Assembly (NCBI GenBank): GCA_017432405.1
Contig: JAFRJF010000319.1
Span: 1-12,458, forward strand
DNA from: Clostridia bacterium
Lineage (GTDB): Bacteria > Bacillota_A > Clostridia > Christensenellales > Aristaeellaceae
Direction of reading: 5' to 3'
Length of the DNA: 12,458 nt
The notes beneath the pieces are model-generated. The model ran no database searches and had not been told where the DNA came from. It saw only the letters and a list, made by a program, of their open reading frames with translations. Shown piece after piece: positions 8,301 to 12,458 of the stretch (positions are counted from its first letter, which is position 1; the number at the start of each line of letters is the position of its first letter). A program made the position numbers and the translations under genes.

Positions 8301-8595
8301 AGCCATCGAGCAGGACGAAGCCTCGTTGACCCCGGCGATGTTCAACGAGGAGGACGACCCGATGAAGGTGGAGGTCGAGCCCGTTGAGGACGGCCTGTAC
8401 GTCGCTATCGTTCCCCCGGATTGGGATCCCACCCCATACCTGCCTGAGCCCGAGGATGCGTCTGAGGATGCGTCTGAGGAAGAGGAATTCTCCGACGACG
8501 TAGACGAGGGTGAGTTTGAGGACTTCGGCGAAGAAGCCGGCGACGAGGAATTGGAGTTCGACGACGCAGAAGAAGAGGAGTTTGTCGAATTCTGA
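2320..8595 (+). CDS. Giant secreted InlB B-repeat / BspA-like LRR surface protein
   Basis: A 2091-residue exported protein. Residues 1-32 are a signal peptide (basic start, hydrophobic core, cut near AYA-K). Ten Listeria-Bacteroides (InlB B, Flg_new) repeats start near 46, 113, 180, 245, 312, 388, 455, 538, 636 and 707, with core pattern tITWlDDeG.vID.TkVayG..P.HdDP...YTF.GWeP....v..dATYTA.F. A BspA-like leucine-rich patch follows at about 917-997 (LSEITVPAGVTAIGRSAF), then two more repeats at 1078 and 1141. MBG-like modules follow (ITPRAGLSKTYG near 1350; QQYTGKPIT to GKGNYTGT, about 1481-1552), then a Ser/Gly linker (about 1555-1580) and an Asp/Glu-rich half to the end. No LPXTG, membrane segment or SLH domain is seen at the C-terminus. 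Such proteins are usually adhesins or matrix proteins; the ligand is unknown. The N-terminal repeats are Lys-rich and the C-terminus strongly acidic. AGGAGG five bases upstream fixes the start. It is probably monocistronic. Confidence 0.9.
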   Translation: MNRNHRIGFSWLAVVLCMALLMTGMPFAPAYAKSKGKSKEKKETYYTIKWKVNGETVKKDKVKKGEKPEKPQDPADYSDGKYTYVFSGWEPKVAKATKDMTYKAKFKKSERTFMITWLDDKGKLIDFTEVKYGKLPTHEDPKKKASEKYTYTFDGWEPKLAKAKADATYTATFKKELRKYKVTWVDDKGKVIDQTKVAYGEMPAHEDPVKKSSKATYTFTGWKPELAKVTGDVTYTATFRKDDQFTITWKDDEGNVIDTTKVEPGKKPTHDDPTKEPTEKYTYTFTGWEPKVVKAKADATYTATFKQKTRKYTITWLDDEGNLIDETKVAYGKLPAHDDPTLEETETSTYVFKGWDPELAKVTGDATYTAVFEEVPKTPEETEQPATYTVTWLDDEGDVIDTTTVQAGEVPTHEAPKRKATEKYKYTFEGWTPEPVAATADATYTAVFAEALRSYAITWLDDAGETIDTTKVPYGEMPEHDDPVKASTDTATYTFAGWEPELAPVTGKATYTATFTETVAGETDPETENADMAEGNSVVVKFEYADGTLINYPQSYVETEEPQQVYYEGEDPTTEDTEDYAYEWIGWTDDKDNTTAEEADYGKSRNKDEKPLLPEITVDSPAETVYYAVFREIPKHTVTWVIDGETETTKVAEGQQPTRDDPAKKGSVFDGWLAEGVTKPIATADLPAMGTADVTYTAQFTAVAILYDITWVIDGVEEVTPFEAGVQPTHVDPVPATEGYKFAGWSDGKKLYQTEELPVVTAAATYTAQWKMDVALDDVNCYAFIKSKADREKAKTTLLPAEYKLEDGTTDGTTFKLDWSKATQENYDKAKSGIKNDGTYTYALNVTDPKDANTMLAVTCRLIVGPKKSETVGSQKNEKENKDYEYRWDSIVADAKKANAIITAWKGKDVVKKKPQALAIASVIDGMSVTAIEDEVFQGKKLSEITVPAGVTAIGRSAFAECPNLTTLTLPDSLTSIGMNLTDGSDKLTAMKLSVGKETTMDKDDSGCYTIKHVVSKKDKDNPEMSQTVTLPEGFPTDIAVAKPGKLTLEADFVVKAGHEVAEVSRITQDEGLLKAEIIWVDDADKEIDRTEVAYGEMPKHDDPKKANAEDGTAYTFKAWTPALAEVTGPATYKAEFEALYTITFVSEDGNTELWKKQDYKYNDKVEYGGTLPTKAPDATHYYEFTGWVDTKDTKKTPTVYANDQLPNATASVTYKAQFTEGTPVTLVATYNGEALTKVYDCNKYGAYSKDGQVVYIIEALKTIKEKFKLDPAKGSKWIDGHKNVGFKLSLTKQFDSADVGNKYQFEFKVTLTGDDAAYYLLKDAVKEADKDPAAVVKVPATITPREVVITPRAGLSKTYGAADPKYPDGSWLSNDETSPLHQDLSGVAGYGVPVNMQDGKLALTVTEAAYLMQEARLKGTKFFPGDNPWLVREEGEDAGKYKILIGGMSFGDNFTVKLKDEVFTITAKNLADANVVVKTISNQQYTGKPITLDKEKLVVTYGSMTLEEGKDFTTEYKNNTEASTDSKKATVTLTGKGNYTGTRDVTFSIIKTASPTATPSSGGGSSGYSGGSSSSSFSGFDDDDFEAEAEEAETEDAETDDNGNGIVWIPAPDGNIRVNEMDYGTVLFGADGLARSFSIYTEDYVLETSDTEEFDGFEDESGDEIDFDETGSDESIELDDEGNADESIDIEDEAVEGPTLKRVVIKADSMKSTTDDGQEEDILLEGTDRKRYDELHLRLTDSTIQGLINNGVGEIVYELEQARLRIPLSALSSMIVLPADEPDDDDEVLDDEGLDVEEEIEIEDGIEVDETESVDDIAANDGDITVNANAAGKTLPVDGYDIVIEQADANGLSAREQALIGDNQTLMPAYRVRVRIIPEDAQQSPTGETDENGEPVTVPVTETLPENYTLPGVVLQLVPNDRYDLAPDEAQVLYAAIELATAEETEALEANAEALAADAETLSEESETLTEDIEEMEADVGETMVANNPNLAKAIEQDEASLTPAMFNEEDDPMKVEVEPVEDGLYVAIVPPDWDPTPYLPEPEDASEDASEEEEFSDDVDEGEFEDFGEEAGDEELEFDDAEEEEFVEF
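2455..4639 (+). repeat. Ten InlB B-type repeats with alternating A/B order
   Basis: Units of about 65-76 residues (about 200-230 bp) within the large protein. Units 2, 4 and 6 share PTH, EKY.YTF and ADATYTA; units 3, 5 and 7 share VAYG or VPYG, P[A/E]H and PELA.VTG, so the evolutionary unit is a dimer of about 400 bp. Units 8-10 are divergent and lack the alternation. DNA similarity between units is high enough for recombination to change copy number. Confidence 0.85.
5551..5991 (+). repeat. Two further B-type repeats after the leucine-rich patch
   Basis: Unit 11 (from residue 1078) is of the B type (VAYGEMPKHDDP, PALAEVTG). Unit 12 (from residue 1141) is longer and divergent (YTITFVSEDG to VTYKAQF). 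A B-type unit far from the main array suggests that the leucine-rich patch was inserted into, or shuffled through, an older repeat array. Confidence 0.7.
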
Positions 8596-8642
8596 TCCGA
8601 TCAAAGCGTAAACGCACACCGACAAAACCCGCGACAAAGGCG

Positions 8643-8681
8643 GTTCAAATTAGGGATTTCGGAAACGAAGCAAATTTGAAC
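8643..8681 (+). other. Structured hairpin after the large gene, GAAA tetraloop
   Basis: GTTCAAATT (8643-8651) pairs perfectly with AATTTGAAC (8673-8681). Inside, TTCG (8658-8661) pairs with CGAA (8666-8669), closing a GAAA loop. No T-tract follows, so it is not a simple terminator. It lies about 30 bases before the terminator of the large gene and would be part of its 3' UTR. Confidence 0.45.
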
Positions 8682-8711
8682 TGACATTCTTCGGGCGGGA
8701 ACAACGGAAAA

Positions 8712-8755
8712 CGGCTTCATGGGAGCAGAAACGCTCCAGTGAAGCCGCTTTCTTT
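8712..8755 (+). terminator. Rho-independent terminator of the large surface protein gene
   Basis: CGGCTTCA (8712-8719) pairs with TGAAGCCG (8740-8747). After a two-base mismatch, GGAGC (8722-8726) pairs with GCTCC (8733-8737) around loop AGAAAC. CTTTCTTT follows directly. This is a strong stem with a T-rich tail about 115 bases after the stop codon. Between this and the recombinase remnant at 8871 only weak hairpins are seen (8759-8784; 8827-8858 with nested CCCC/GGGG). Confidence 0.85.
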
Positions 8756-8870
8756 ATGCACAAATCCAGCGCCGGATATTTGTGCGGATTATGCTCAGAA
8801 TTAACTTGCTATCCTGCCGCCGTAGAGTGATTAATACAGTACCCCAAGGGGAAATCACACTTTAAACTGA

Positions 8871-9094
8871 TACGAAGCTACCAAGGCGGAGCGTGACGCC
8901 CTTACAGCTAAATCCAGCAGAGCGGTATCCGCAGGCGGAAATTCGAGCAGTTCATCACGACGCTGGAGAGTATGCCCGGCCAGGTGACGGACTTCAGTGA
9001 GGACCTCTCGGGAAGCCTGACCGAATACATGACGGTCTACACCAAGGATGATTTGCGGTTCATGCTGCCTTGTGAGGTGGAGATCACAGCCTGA
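8871..9094 (+). pseudogene. C-terminal remnant of a large serine recombinase, frameshifted
   Basis: The stretch reads YEATKAERDALTAK from 8871, then loses one A in the run at 8910-8912. It continues one frame over as IQQSGIRRRKFEQF from 8912, followed by VTDFSEDLSGSLTEYMTVY and TKDDLRFMLPCEVEITA, ending at TGA 9092-9094. This matches the C-terminal coiled-coil and tail pattern of large serine recombinases on clostridial mobile elements (of the type EFDEELW...VTVYSKDDIRFTF, known from memory). A TGA at 8868-8870 closes the frame upstream, so only about 74 residues of a protein usually near 500 or more survive. The catalytic resolvase domain is missing. It is best read as a scar of an excised or decayed integrative element. 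Confidence 0.75.
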
Positions 9095-9111
9095 GCACAG
9101 GCGACACGACG

Positions 9112-9139
9112 CCCTGCTTCTTCGGCGGCAGGCTTTTTT
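9112..9139 (+). terminator. Rho-independent terminator after the recombinase remnant
   Basis: CCTGC (9113-9117) pairs with GCAGG (9128-9132), followed by C and six T (9134-9139). A second small hairpin, GCCTG/CAGGC with loop AGCA, lies at 9089-9102. The T-tract overlaps the stop codon (9138-9140) of the convergent LytTR gene. It is probably the original terminator of the recombinase gene. Confidence 0.6.
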
Positions 9140-9965
9140 ATTGTTTAGGGTCTTGCTTTGTCCTTTCAATCCACTTTCCATACACTGCTTTCTTGAAGGC
9201 GGTATATTTTTTTTCGGGAATTGGCAGAGTCTTTCCGTTTATAAGTGTAACGAAAAAACGCTTGATGGTTACAATATATCTCGGATTCACAAGATAGCAC
9301 TCGTGGCAGCGAATGAGAAGATCCGGATGTTCTTTTTCAAGAGCTGTAGTTGGTGCGGAAGCCTGAAAATCTCCGTCTATCGTGTGCAGGATACTGTGGC
9401 GACCGTAGGTGGTGCTTTCAACCCACATGATCGTATTTGACAGGAGGTACAGGTCAGAGGAATCCATCCCGCGGAAATGAAGGGGCGTCCCCGGTTCCGG
9501 TACGGGCAGACGACCATTGTACACTTCATTTAAGTGTACGGGGTAGATATTGTCCGACTTATGCTTCTGGTACAGGTCGGATATATGTACGACCAGCATC
9601 CGGGGAACTTTTGCCTTTGTGTCCTCCGTCTTTCGCTCGCACCACGTGATATGGATAATCTGATCCATGGTTATGCTGCCGCCATCGGGATAATGCGTAG
9701 TGACAGGGAAAGACATCATCACTTCGCAGTAGGAATTATGGGAGGAGATATGGTCCAGGCGGACATTCCCAAGTGAAAAGGACAGAGAGTGTCTCTCGCC
9801 TGCCCAGGCATCCAGAAGCGCCTGCTTCCCGGAGAGAAACTGTCCTTTGGCAGGTCCATACCAAAGAACCTTCTCATCTACATGATCCAAAAAGGGCTGT
9901 ATCTCATTCTTATAGTAGCGCTGGACAATATCATTTGTTAGAGCGGCTATTACCTTTGTTTTCAT
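9138..9965 (-). CDS. LytTR-family transcriptional regulator with N-terminal NTF2/SnoaL-like domain
   Basis: A 275-residue protein. Residues from about 163 to 264 form a LytTR DNA-binding domain: a beta-strand opening (YLLSNTIMWVES) and the family signature LLIRCHECYLVNPRYIVTI, where most members have R.HRS[YF]LVN, ending in LINGKTLPIPEKKY. Residues 1 to about 135 (NDIVQRYYKNEIQPFLDHVDE..., YGPAKGQFLSGKQALLDAW) look like an NTF2/SnoaL-like alpha+beta domain, which may bind a small ligand. There is no response-regulator receiver domain, so it is probably a one-component regulator. The start has GAGG ten bases upstream. The gene looks AT-richer than its neighbours and abuts a recombinase remnant, which suggests transfer. 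It is divergent from an M13 peptidase gene with a candidate shared operator at 10141-10169. Confidence 0.85.
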   Translation of the reverse strand: MKTKVIAALTNDIVQRYYKNEIQPFLDHVDEKVLWYGPAKGQFLSGKQALLDAWAGERHSLSFSLGNVRLDHISSHNSYCEVMMSFPVTTHYPDGGSITMDQIIHITWCERKTEDTKAKVPRMLVVHISDLYQKHKSDNIYPVHLNEVYNGRLPVPEPGTPLHFRGMDSSDLYLLSNTIMWVESTTYGRHSILHTIDGDFQASAPTTALEKEHPDLLIRCHECYLVNPRYIVTIKRFFVTLINGKTLPIPEKKYTAFKKAVYGKWIERTKQDPKQ

Positions 9966-10111
9966 CTGATATTTACCTCTTCTTTCCTTTAACGATTCCC
10001 ATTGCTCATAGAGTCCTGATTTCCCTATACAGTGTTATGGACGTGGCACCTCAATGCGTTCTGCCCTTGGTGTAAGACACGGAATTCATCGCTATGGAAT
10101 AACTCTACATC

Positions 10112-10140
10112 ATTATATCGCAAAACAAGGGCCGAAACAA
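10112..10140 (-). promoter_or_regulatory. Sigma-A promoter for the LytTR regulator gene
   Basis: On the minus strand, TTGTTT (10140-10135) and a perfect TATAAT (10117-10112) are 17 bp apart. The leader would be about 140 bases. The -35 box directly abuts the left half of the direct repeat at 10141. Confidence 0.6.
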
Positions 10141-10169
10141 GTTATATTAGACGAATTTGAGGTTATATT
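10141..10169 (+). promoter_or_regulatory. Candidate LytTR operator: direct repeat GTTATATT with 21-bp period
   Basis: GTTATATT occurs at 10141-10148 and 10162-10169, with starts 21 bp apart, so both copies face the same side of the helix. LytTR proteins such as AgrA and ComE bind two 9-bp direct repeats with a GTT core at a 21-22-bp period just upstream of -35 boxes. The pair lies between the -35 boxes of the divergent regulator and peptidase promoters. Flanking bases (CAAGTTATA, GAGGTTATA) match the published consensus only in the core. Confidence 0.5.
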
Positions 10170-10179
10170 TCATAAATCA

Positions 10180-10210
10180 TTGACATATTGCAAGAACTGT
10201 GCCATATTAT
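10180..10210 (+). promoter_or_regulatory. Sigma-A promoter for the M13 peptidase gene
   Basis: A perfect -35 TTGACA (10180-10185) is followed by CATATT at 17 bp (10203-10208) or TATTAT at 19 bp (10205-10210). The non-ideal -10 or spacing would fit an activated promoter. The right half of the direct repeat ends ten bases upstream of the -35 box. Confidence 0.65.
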
Positions 10211-10262
10211 TAGAAAATGGTATTATTGTTTTCACAAATAGCCATGATAAAACCGTTATGAA

Positions 10263-10268
10263 AAGGAG
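10263..10268 (+). promoter_or_regulatory. Shine-Dalgarno that decides the M13 peptidase start
   Basis: AAGGAG lies three bases before ATG 10272 and nine before ATG 10278. The second ATG has workable spacing and gives a cleaner signal peptide start (MKKMISIL), so it is preferred. Confidence 0.6.
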
Positions 10269-10277
10269 TGCATGAAC

Positions 10278-12335
10278 ATGAAGAAGATGATCAGTATTCT
10301 GTTGACGTTCCTGCTTCTGGCAGGACTGGGAGCCTGTGCTTTTGCGGATGAAACACCCAAAGAGACAGGCGCGATTCTGGACGGACGATGGCTGAATGCC
10401 GACATCCAGGGGAACGTGACCGAGGACACCCCCGCTGAGCTCAAGGACGACTTCGGGCTGTTCGTCAACAAGGATTGGATTTTGCAGGCCCAGATTCCCG
10501 CCGGCGAATCCAAGGCGGGCTCGATGGAGGACGTCGATCGCACGCTGAAGGATCGGCAGATTGCCCTGATGAAGGACGACACTCTCACCGGCCATGACGC
10601 CGAGCTGGTTCACAAGCTGTATGCGCTGGTTTCGGACTGGGACTACCGCAACGCCCAGGGCGTGGAGCCGGCCATGCCCACAATAGAGGCGATCCAGGGC
10701 ATCGACAGCCTGGAGGCCGTCACCGGCTACCTGTGTGACAGGAACAACCTCATGCGGTTCTATCCGCTGACCATGGCCGTCAGCGCTGACTTTATCAACC
10801 CGGACATTTACATCACGCAGATCGGCACGCCCTCCCTGATGCTCCAGGATTCGGCGGAATACACCGAGCGCACCCAGGCGGGCGAGTTGTACTACACGCT
10901 GTATGAGCAGCTTGGAACGTATATGCTTACGCGTTTGGGCTACGGCGAGGAGGAAGCCGCCCAGGTGATCGAGAACGCCTTTGCCTTTGATGCGCTGTTG
11001 GCCGCGCACATCAAGCCCACGGCGACGCACTACCAGGCAGATTACTTCACGAGCCTGCTCAACTACTACAGCCCGGAGGAACTGACGGCGCTGGCGGGCG
11101 ACTTCCCGATCCTGGACATGCTCCAGGCCTTCGGTTTGAAGGTTGGCGAACGCTTCCTGGTCACGGAGCCCGATTTCATCGCGGCACTGCCGGAGCTCTA
11201 CACGGAGGAAAACGTCGTCCTCATGCGGGACTGGATGGCGCTGAAGGCGGCGTACTCCATGGGAACTGATTTGGATCGTGAGACCTTTAAGCAGGTGGAG
11301 GCCATCTCGAACGCTGTCATGGGCATCACCGGCGAGACCAGCGAGGACGACAACGCGCTGCAGATCGTGCTGGGCTTGCTGCCCGTGCCGATGGACAACC
11401 TATATGTCCAGGCCTACTGCACTGAGCAGCAGCGCCAGGACATGCTGGACATCATTGCGGACGTCGTGGCTTACTATCGAAAGATGCTGGAATCGGTCGA
11501 CTGGCTCAGCGACGCGACCCGCGAAAAGGCCGTCGAGAAGCTGGACAACCTGCGCGTCCGAGCGGTCTACCCGGACGAGCTCGGCGACTGGTCCGACCTG
11601 GACTTCGCCGGGATCGAGACCGGCGGCAGCCTGCTGGCGGCGAACGCCGCGGTCCAGGCGTATGTGATCGCCATCCAGTCGGATAAGATCGACACCACCG
11701 TGGACAAGGACAAGTGGGATCAGCTGATAATGCGGACGGCGATGGTCAACGCCTTCTACAATCCCCAAGACAATTCCATCAACATCCTGGCGGGCATCCT
11801 CAACGGCGAGGTCTACAACGAGGATATGAGCTACGAGCAGAAGCTGGGCGGCATCGGCACGGTCATCGGCCACGAGATCAGCCACGCCTTTGACACCAAC
11901 GGCTCGCAGTTCGACAAGGACGGCGCGATCTCCAACTGGTGGACGGACGAGGACTACGCGGCCTTCCAGGAACGGGCGGCCAAGCTGGCGGCCTGGTACG
12001 ACGGCTTCGTTCCCTGGGAGGGCGCTAATTATTCCGGCCAGCAGGTGCAGACCGAGGCCATCGCGGACATGGGCGGCATGAAGTGTCTGCTCGCCATCGC
12101 CGCGCAGCAGGCGGACTTCGACTACGACGCCTTCTTCCGGCAATACGCCATTGTCTGGCGCATGCAGGGGCTGCCGGCCTATCTCGTCACGCTGGTCGCG
12201 CAGGATACTCATCCGATGCGCTATATGCGCGTCAACGCGACGCTGGCGCAGTTCGACGATTTTATTGATTTCTACGGCATTCAGCCCGGCGACGGCATGT
12301 ACGTCGCGCCGGAGGACCGGGTGGCTGTGTGGTAA
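10278..12335 (+). CDS. M13 family (neprilysin/PepO-like) exported zinc metallopeptidase
   Basis: A 685-residue protein, full family length. M13 enzymes are extracytoplasmic zinc endopeptidases that cut short peptides. Motifs seen: NAFY with AGIL after it (residue 491 on; the substrate-binding strand), HEISH at 532-536 (zinc ligands and catalytic Glu533), EAIAD at 593-597 (third zinc ligand Glu593, Asp597), and His645/Arg651 in DTHPMRYMRVN, spaced as neprilysin His711/Arg717. It ends in VAVW where eukaryotic members have CxxW. The N-terminus is a signal peptide with a possible lipobox (LGAC, Cys20); an alternative cut is AFA-D, so it is either a lipoprotein or secreted. ATG 10272 would add two residues. 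The upstream promoter and direct repeat suggest control by the divergent LytTR protein. The natural substrate is unknown. Confidence 0.93.
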   Translation: MKKMISILLTFLLLAGLGACAFADETPKETGAILDGRWLNADIQGNVTEDTPAELKDDFGLFVNKDWILQAQIPAGESKAGSMEDVDRTLKDRQIALMKDDTLTGHDAELVHKLYALVSDWDYRNAQGVEPAMPTIEAIQGIDSLEAVTGYLCDRNNLMRFYPLTMAVSADFINPDIYITQIGTPSLMLQDSAEYTERTQAGELYYTLYEQLGTYMLTRLGYGEEEAAQVIENAFAFDALLAAHIKPTATHYQADYFTSLLNYYSPEELTALAGDFPILDMLQAFGLKVGERFLVTEPDFIAALPELYTEENVVLMRDWMALKAAYSMGTDLDRETFKQVEAISNAVMGITGETSEDDNALQIVLGLLPVPMDNLYVQAYCTEQQRQDMLDIIADVVAYYRKMLESVDWLSDATREKAVEKLDNLRVRAVYPDELGDWSDLDFAGIETGGSLLAANAAVQAYVIAIQSDKIDTTVDKDKWDQLIMRTAMVNAFYNPQDNSINILAGILNGEVYNEDMSYEQKLGGIGTVIGHEISHAFDTNGSQFDKDGAISNWWTDEDYAAFQERAAKLAAWYDGFVPWEGANYSGQQVQTEAIADMGGMKCLLAIAAQQADFDYDAFFRQYAIVWRMQGLPAYLVTLVAQDTHPMRYMRVNATLAQFDDFIDFYGIQPGDGMYVAPEDRVAVW

Positions 12336-12347
12336 TACGAACAATGG

Positions 12348-12371
12348 CGGCGGCGCTAACCAGCGCCGCCG
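12348..12371 (+). terminator. GC-rich hairpin after the M13 peptidase gene
   Basis: CGGCGGCGCT (12348-12357) pairs perfectly with AGCGCCGCCG (12362-12371) around loop AACC, 12 bases after the stop codon. No T-tract follows, so termination may be weak or the hairpin may protect the 3' end. Confidence 0.6.
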
Positions 12372-12414
12372 TGATAATACACGTTAGGAAAGTGAATGTG
12401 TTTTGAAGAGTTGG

Positions 12415-12443
12415 TTGACTGTCTGAAGCAGAAATGAGATAAT
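12415..12443 (+). promoter_or_regulatory. Sigma-A promoter for a gene beyond the window edge
   Basis: TTGACT (12415-12420) and GATAAT (12438-12443) are exactly 17 bp apart, each 5 of 6 to consensus. It points rightward, out of the window. No coding sequence is visible in the last 100 bases. Confidence 0.65.
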
Positions 12444-12458
12444 CTATTTTGGCTTTGC

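Noticed and set aside
8759..8784. CACAAATCC/GGATATTTGTG hairpin as a second terminator.
   Set aside because: The stem has a bulge and no T-tract follows; the strong terminator at 8712-8755 already serves the gene.
10054..10275. A 73-residue plus-strand frame before the M13 gene.
   Set aside because: It runs through both divergent promoters and the operator, has no ribosome site, and resembles no known protein.

Overview
The window looks like a GC-rich Clostridia-type Firmicute, probably spore-forming and gut-associated. The reasons are a SpoIIP sporulation autolysin, strong AGGAGG-type ribosome binding sites, a huge secreted protein built from InlB B-type (Listeria-Bacteroides) repeats with a BspA-like leucine-rich patch, and a long-hairpin intergenic repeat of the kind common in gut Clostridia. 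The genus cannot be fixed from the sequence.

Layout. Positions 1-294 are intergenic: a telomere-like G-rich repeat, then a MITE-like element made of nested inverted repeats (73-264), enclosed by a 16-bp direct repeat (4-19 and 288-303) whose inner copy contains the spoIIP stop codon. Positions 295-2066 are a leftward two-gene operon: a DUF1614-like membrane protein followed, with an ATGA overlap, by spoIIP. A 253-bp divergent spacer (2067-2319) carries a TATAAT box and a 5'-UTR hairpin that ends on the base before the Shine-Dalgarno sequence of the next gene. Positions 2320-8595 encode a 2091-residue secreted protein: signal peptide, ten B-repeats in alternating A/B order, a leucine-rich patch, two more repeats, MBG-like modules, a Ser/Gly linker and a long very acidic C-terminal half, with no recognisable wall anchor. 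A strong terminator follows.

Positions 8596-9137 hold terminator hairpins and the frameshifted C-terminal remnant of a large serine recombinase (8871-9094), a scar of a mobile element. Next is a leftward, visibly AT-richer gene for an NTF2/SnoaL-like plus LytTR transcription factor (9138-9965). It is divergent from a rightward M13 (neprilysin/PepO-like) exported zinc metallopeptidase (10278-12335). Between the two, both promoters can be read (-35 boxes at 10135-10140 and 10180-10185), and an 8-bp direct repeat with a 21-bp period sits between the -35 boxes. That is the geometry of LytTR operators, so my best candidate for an undescribed unit is a LytTR regulator controlling itself and a secreted M13 peptidase from one shared operator. 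The window ends with a GC hairpin and a good sigma-A promoter (12415-12443) for a gene beyond the edge.

Domain names are from reading motifs by eye; no database search was run.
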